A DNA stretch of 52,268 nt from Chthoniobacterales bacterium. Its GTDB lineage: Bacteria; Verrucomicrobiota; Verrucomicrobiia; Chthoniobacterales; UBA6821. This document shows positions 51,852 through 52,268 of this stretch, one piece after another. The notes under the pieces were generated by a model. That model searched no databases, was not told where the DNA came from, and saw only the letters and a program-made list of their open reading frames with translations. How positions within the stretch are numbered: the first letter of the stretch is position 1; every line of letters starts with the position of its first letter. The DNA lies in the NCBI GenBank assembly GCA_026461395.1, contig JAPJNA010000074.1, forward strand, positions 1-52,268, given 5' to 3'. The translations under genes were made by a program, and so were the position numbers.

Positions 51852-51926
51852 GCGCGGTTAGCTCAGCGGTAGAGCACTACACTGACACTGTAGGGGTCGG
51901 CAGTTCAAACCTGCCACCGCGCACCA
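51852..51926 (+). tRNA. tRNA-Val (anticodon GAC)
   Basis: A 75-base gene with acceptor stem GCGCGGT/ACCGCGC, D arm GCTC/GAGC, anticodon stem CTACA/TGTAG with loop CTGACAC (GAC at 51884-51886), T arm GGCAGTTCAAACCTGCC and an encoded CCA. It reads GUC/GUU. A T-rich stretch follows without a clear hairpin. Confidence 0.97.
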
Positions 51927-52084
51927 CTTCCTCCTCTTTTTTATTGTCCGGGTGCGAAGTCGGTCGGGAAGCCAATCTCCATCCATTCCTCCCATTCCTC
52001 CTATGCCTTCATCTCTGCCTCCATGGAGGCCAGTTTTCTGGCGAACATGGTGCGGGCATAGCCTTCGATGAGCAGGCGGAAGGG

Positions 52085-52117
52085 AGGCTTCGCAAAATAG
52101 AAATGCCGCTGATCGCG
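52085..52117. repeat. 33-base repeat, copy 2
   Basis: This matches 32803-32835 at 31 of 33 positions. Here the right half of the hairpin is lost after GATCGCG, so it is no longer a complete terminator. It lies between tRNA-Val and the insertion sequence. Confidence 0.85.
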
Positions 52118-52172
52118 AGACAAATGTGAACCCTTCAGCAGTGTCTAATGACCAATAAACACCAAGGCTCAC

Positions 52173-52268
52173 TGACCTGACCCCCATAAACGGGACAGTT
52201 GAAAAATGAAGTTCTGCTGGGCAATAAGGAGAGCAGAACAACATGAAAAAAAGCAGATACAGCGAAGA
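52173..52268 (+). mobile_element. Left end of an IS3-family insertion sequence, cut by window edge
   Basis: The end starts TGACCTGACCCCCATAAACG, the form of IS3-family terminal repeats (TGA...CCCCC..AAA..GGACA). About 70 bases later comes a strong ribosome binding site and the transposase start. The other end lies outside the window. Confidence 0.8.
52243..52268 (+). CDS. IS3-family transposase OrfA, first 8 codons only
   Basis: ATG at 52243 opens MKKSRYSE, the usual opening of IS3 OrfA proteins (MKKSRYSEEQI-type). AAGGAG at 52226-52231 is a good ribosome binding site 11 bases before it. OrfA is the helix-turn-helix part that binds the element's ends; the catalytic OrfB would follow outside the window. 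Confidence 0.75.

Noticed and set aside
51858-52244. Open frame across tRNA-Val
   Set aside because: Its end (CAVAGLNCRPLQCQ) is the antisense reading of the tRNA and the rest has no family.

Overview
The window looks like a stretch of chromosome from a Gram-negative bacterium. My best guess is the PVC group, probably Verrucomicrobiota. The grounds are the gene content and order (hemX-like/hemA/hemC/cobA-hemD, khpA-rpsP-ffh, a HemA without its dimerisation domain, FolE2, many SpoIIE/STAS-type signalling parts) and the many small palindromic repeats between genes. This is inference; there is no rRNA in the window and I could not run a search.

Positions 1-15138 are one long leftward surface-polysaccharide cluster. 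It opens with rfbF, rfbG and rfbH, which make a CDP-3,6-dideoxy-4-keto sugar. A sugar epimerase/reductase follows, then three genes resembling the mycobacterial polyprenyl-phosphate-D-arabinofuranose pathway (HAD-UbiA fusion, DprE1-like oxidase, DprE2-like reductase). Next come a GT-C-type membrane protein, a chimeric gene, a zinc-binding sugar methyltransferase, a thiamine-diphosphate enzyme of the acetolactate-synthase/YerE type, and the start of an FkbM-like gene cut by the window edge. The cluster is scarred. One gene is a fusion of the front of a TPP enzyme with the back of an epimerase, and rfbH carries an in-frame palindromic insertion. A GxxExxY gene sits between rfbG and rfbH inside inverted repeats that also occur as two short gene-less copies nearby.

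Positions 15139-22842 hold housekeeping genes (khpA, rpsP, ffh, ruvB, trpC, cutA), a small ribbon-helix-helix gene, a DUF433/DUF5615 toxin-antitoxin-like pair and a YyaL-type thioredoxin-fold protein. Positions 22925-28729 carry a second glycan module: a GT-C-like membrane protein facing a GT2-asnB-GT4 operon. Positions 29082-37664 hold uvrC, rsgA, engB, a DUF6172 gene, tRNA-Thr, a GT9 glycosyltransferase, tRNA-Ser, a CDGSH protein, a nitroreductase, trhO and hisF.

Positions 37665-51926 contain a possible structured RNA, an amidase lipoprotein, dnaJ-grpE, a SpoIIE-type phosphatase with a STAS partner, a shortened chorismate mutase/prephenate dehydratase-like gene, scpB-scpA, hpf, the haem-precursor genes, folE2, rsmE and tRNA-Val. 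The last 96 bases are the left end of an IS3-family insertion sequence.

The most interesting candidate for an undescribed system is the GxxExxY-carrying inverted-repeat element with its short derivatives. These repeats insert at gene junctions, supply start and stop codons, and in one case lengthen a protein in frame. The combination of a CDP-dideoxy/branched sugar route with a lipid-linked arabinofuranose-type route in one cluster is the second.
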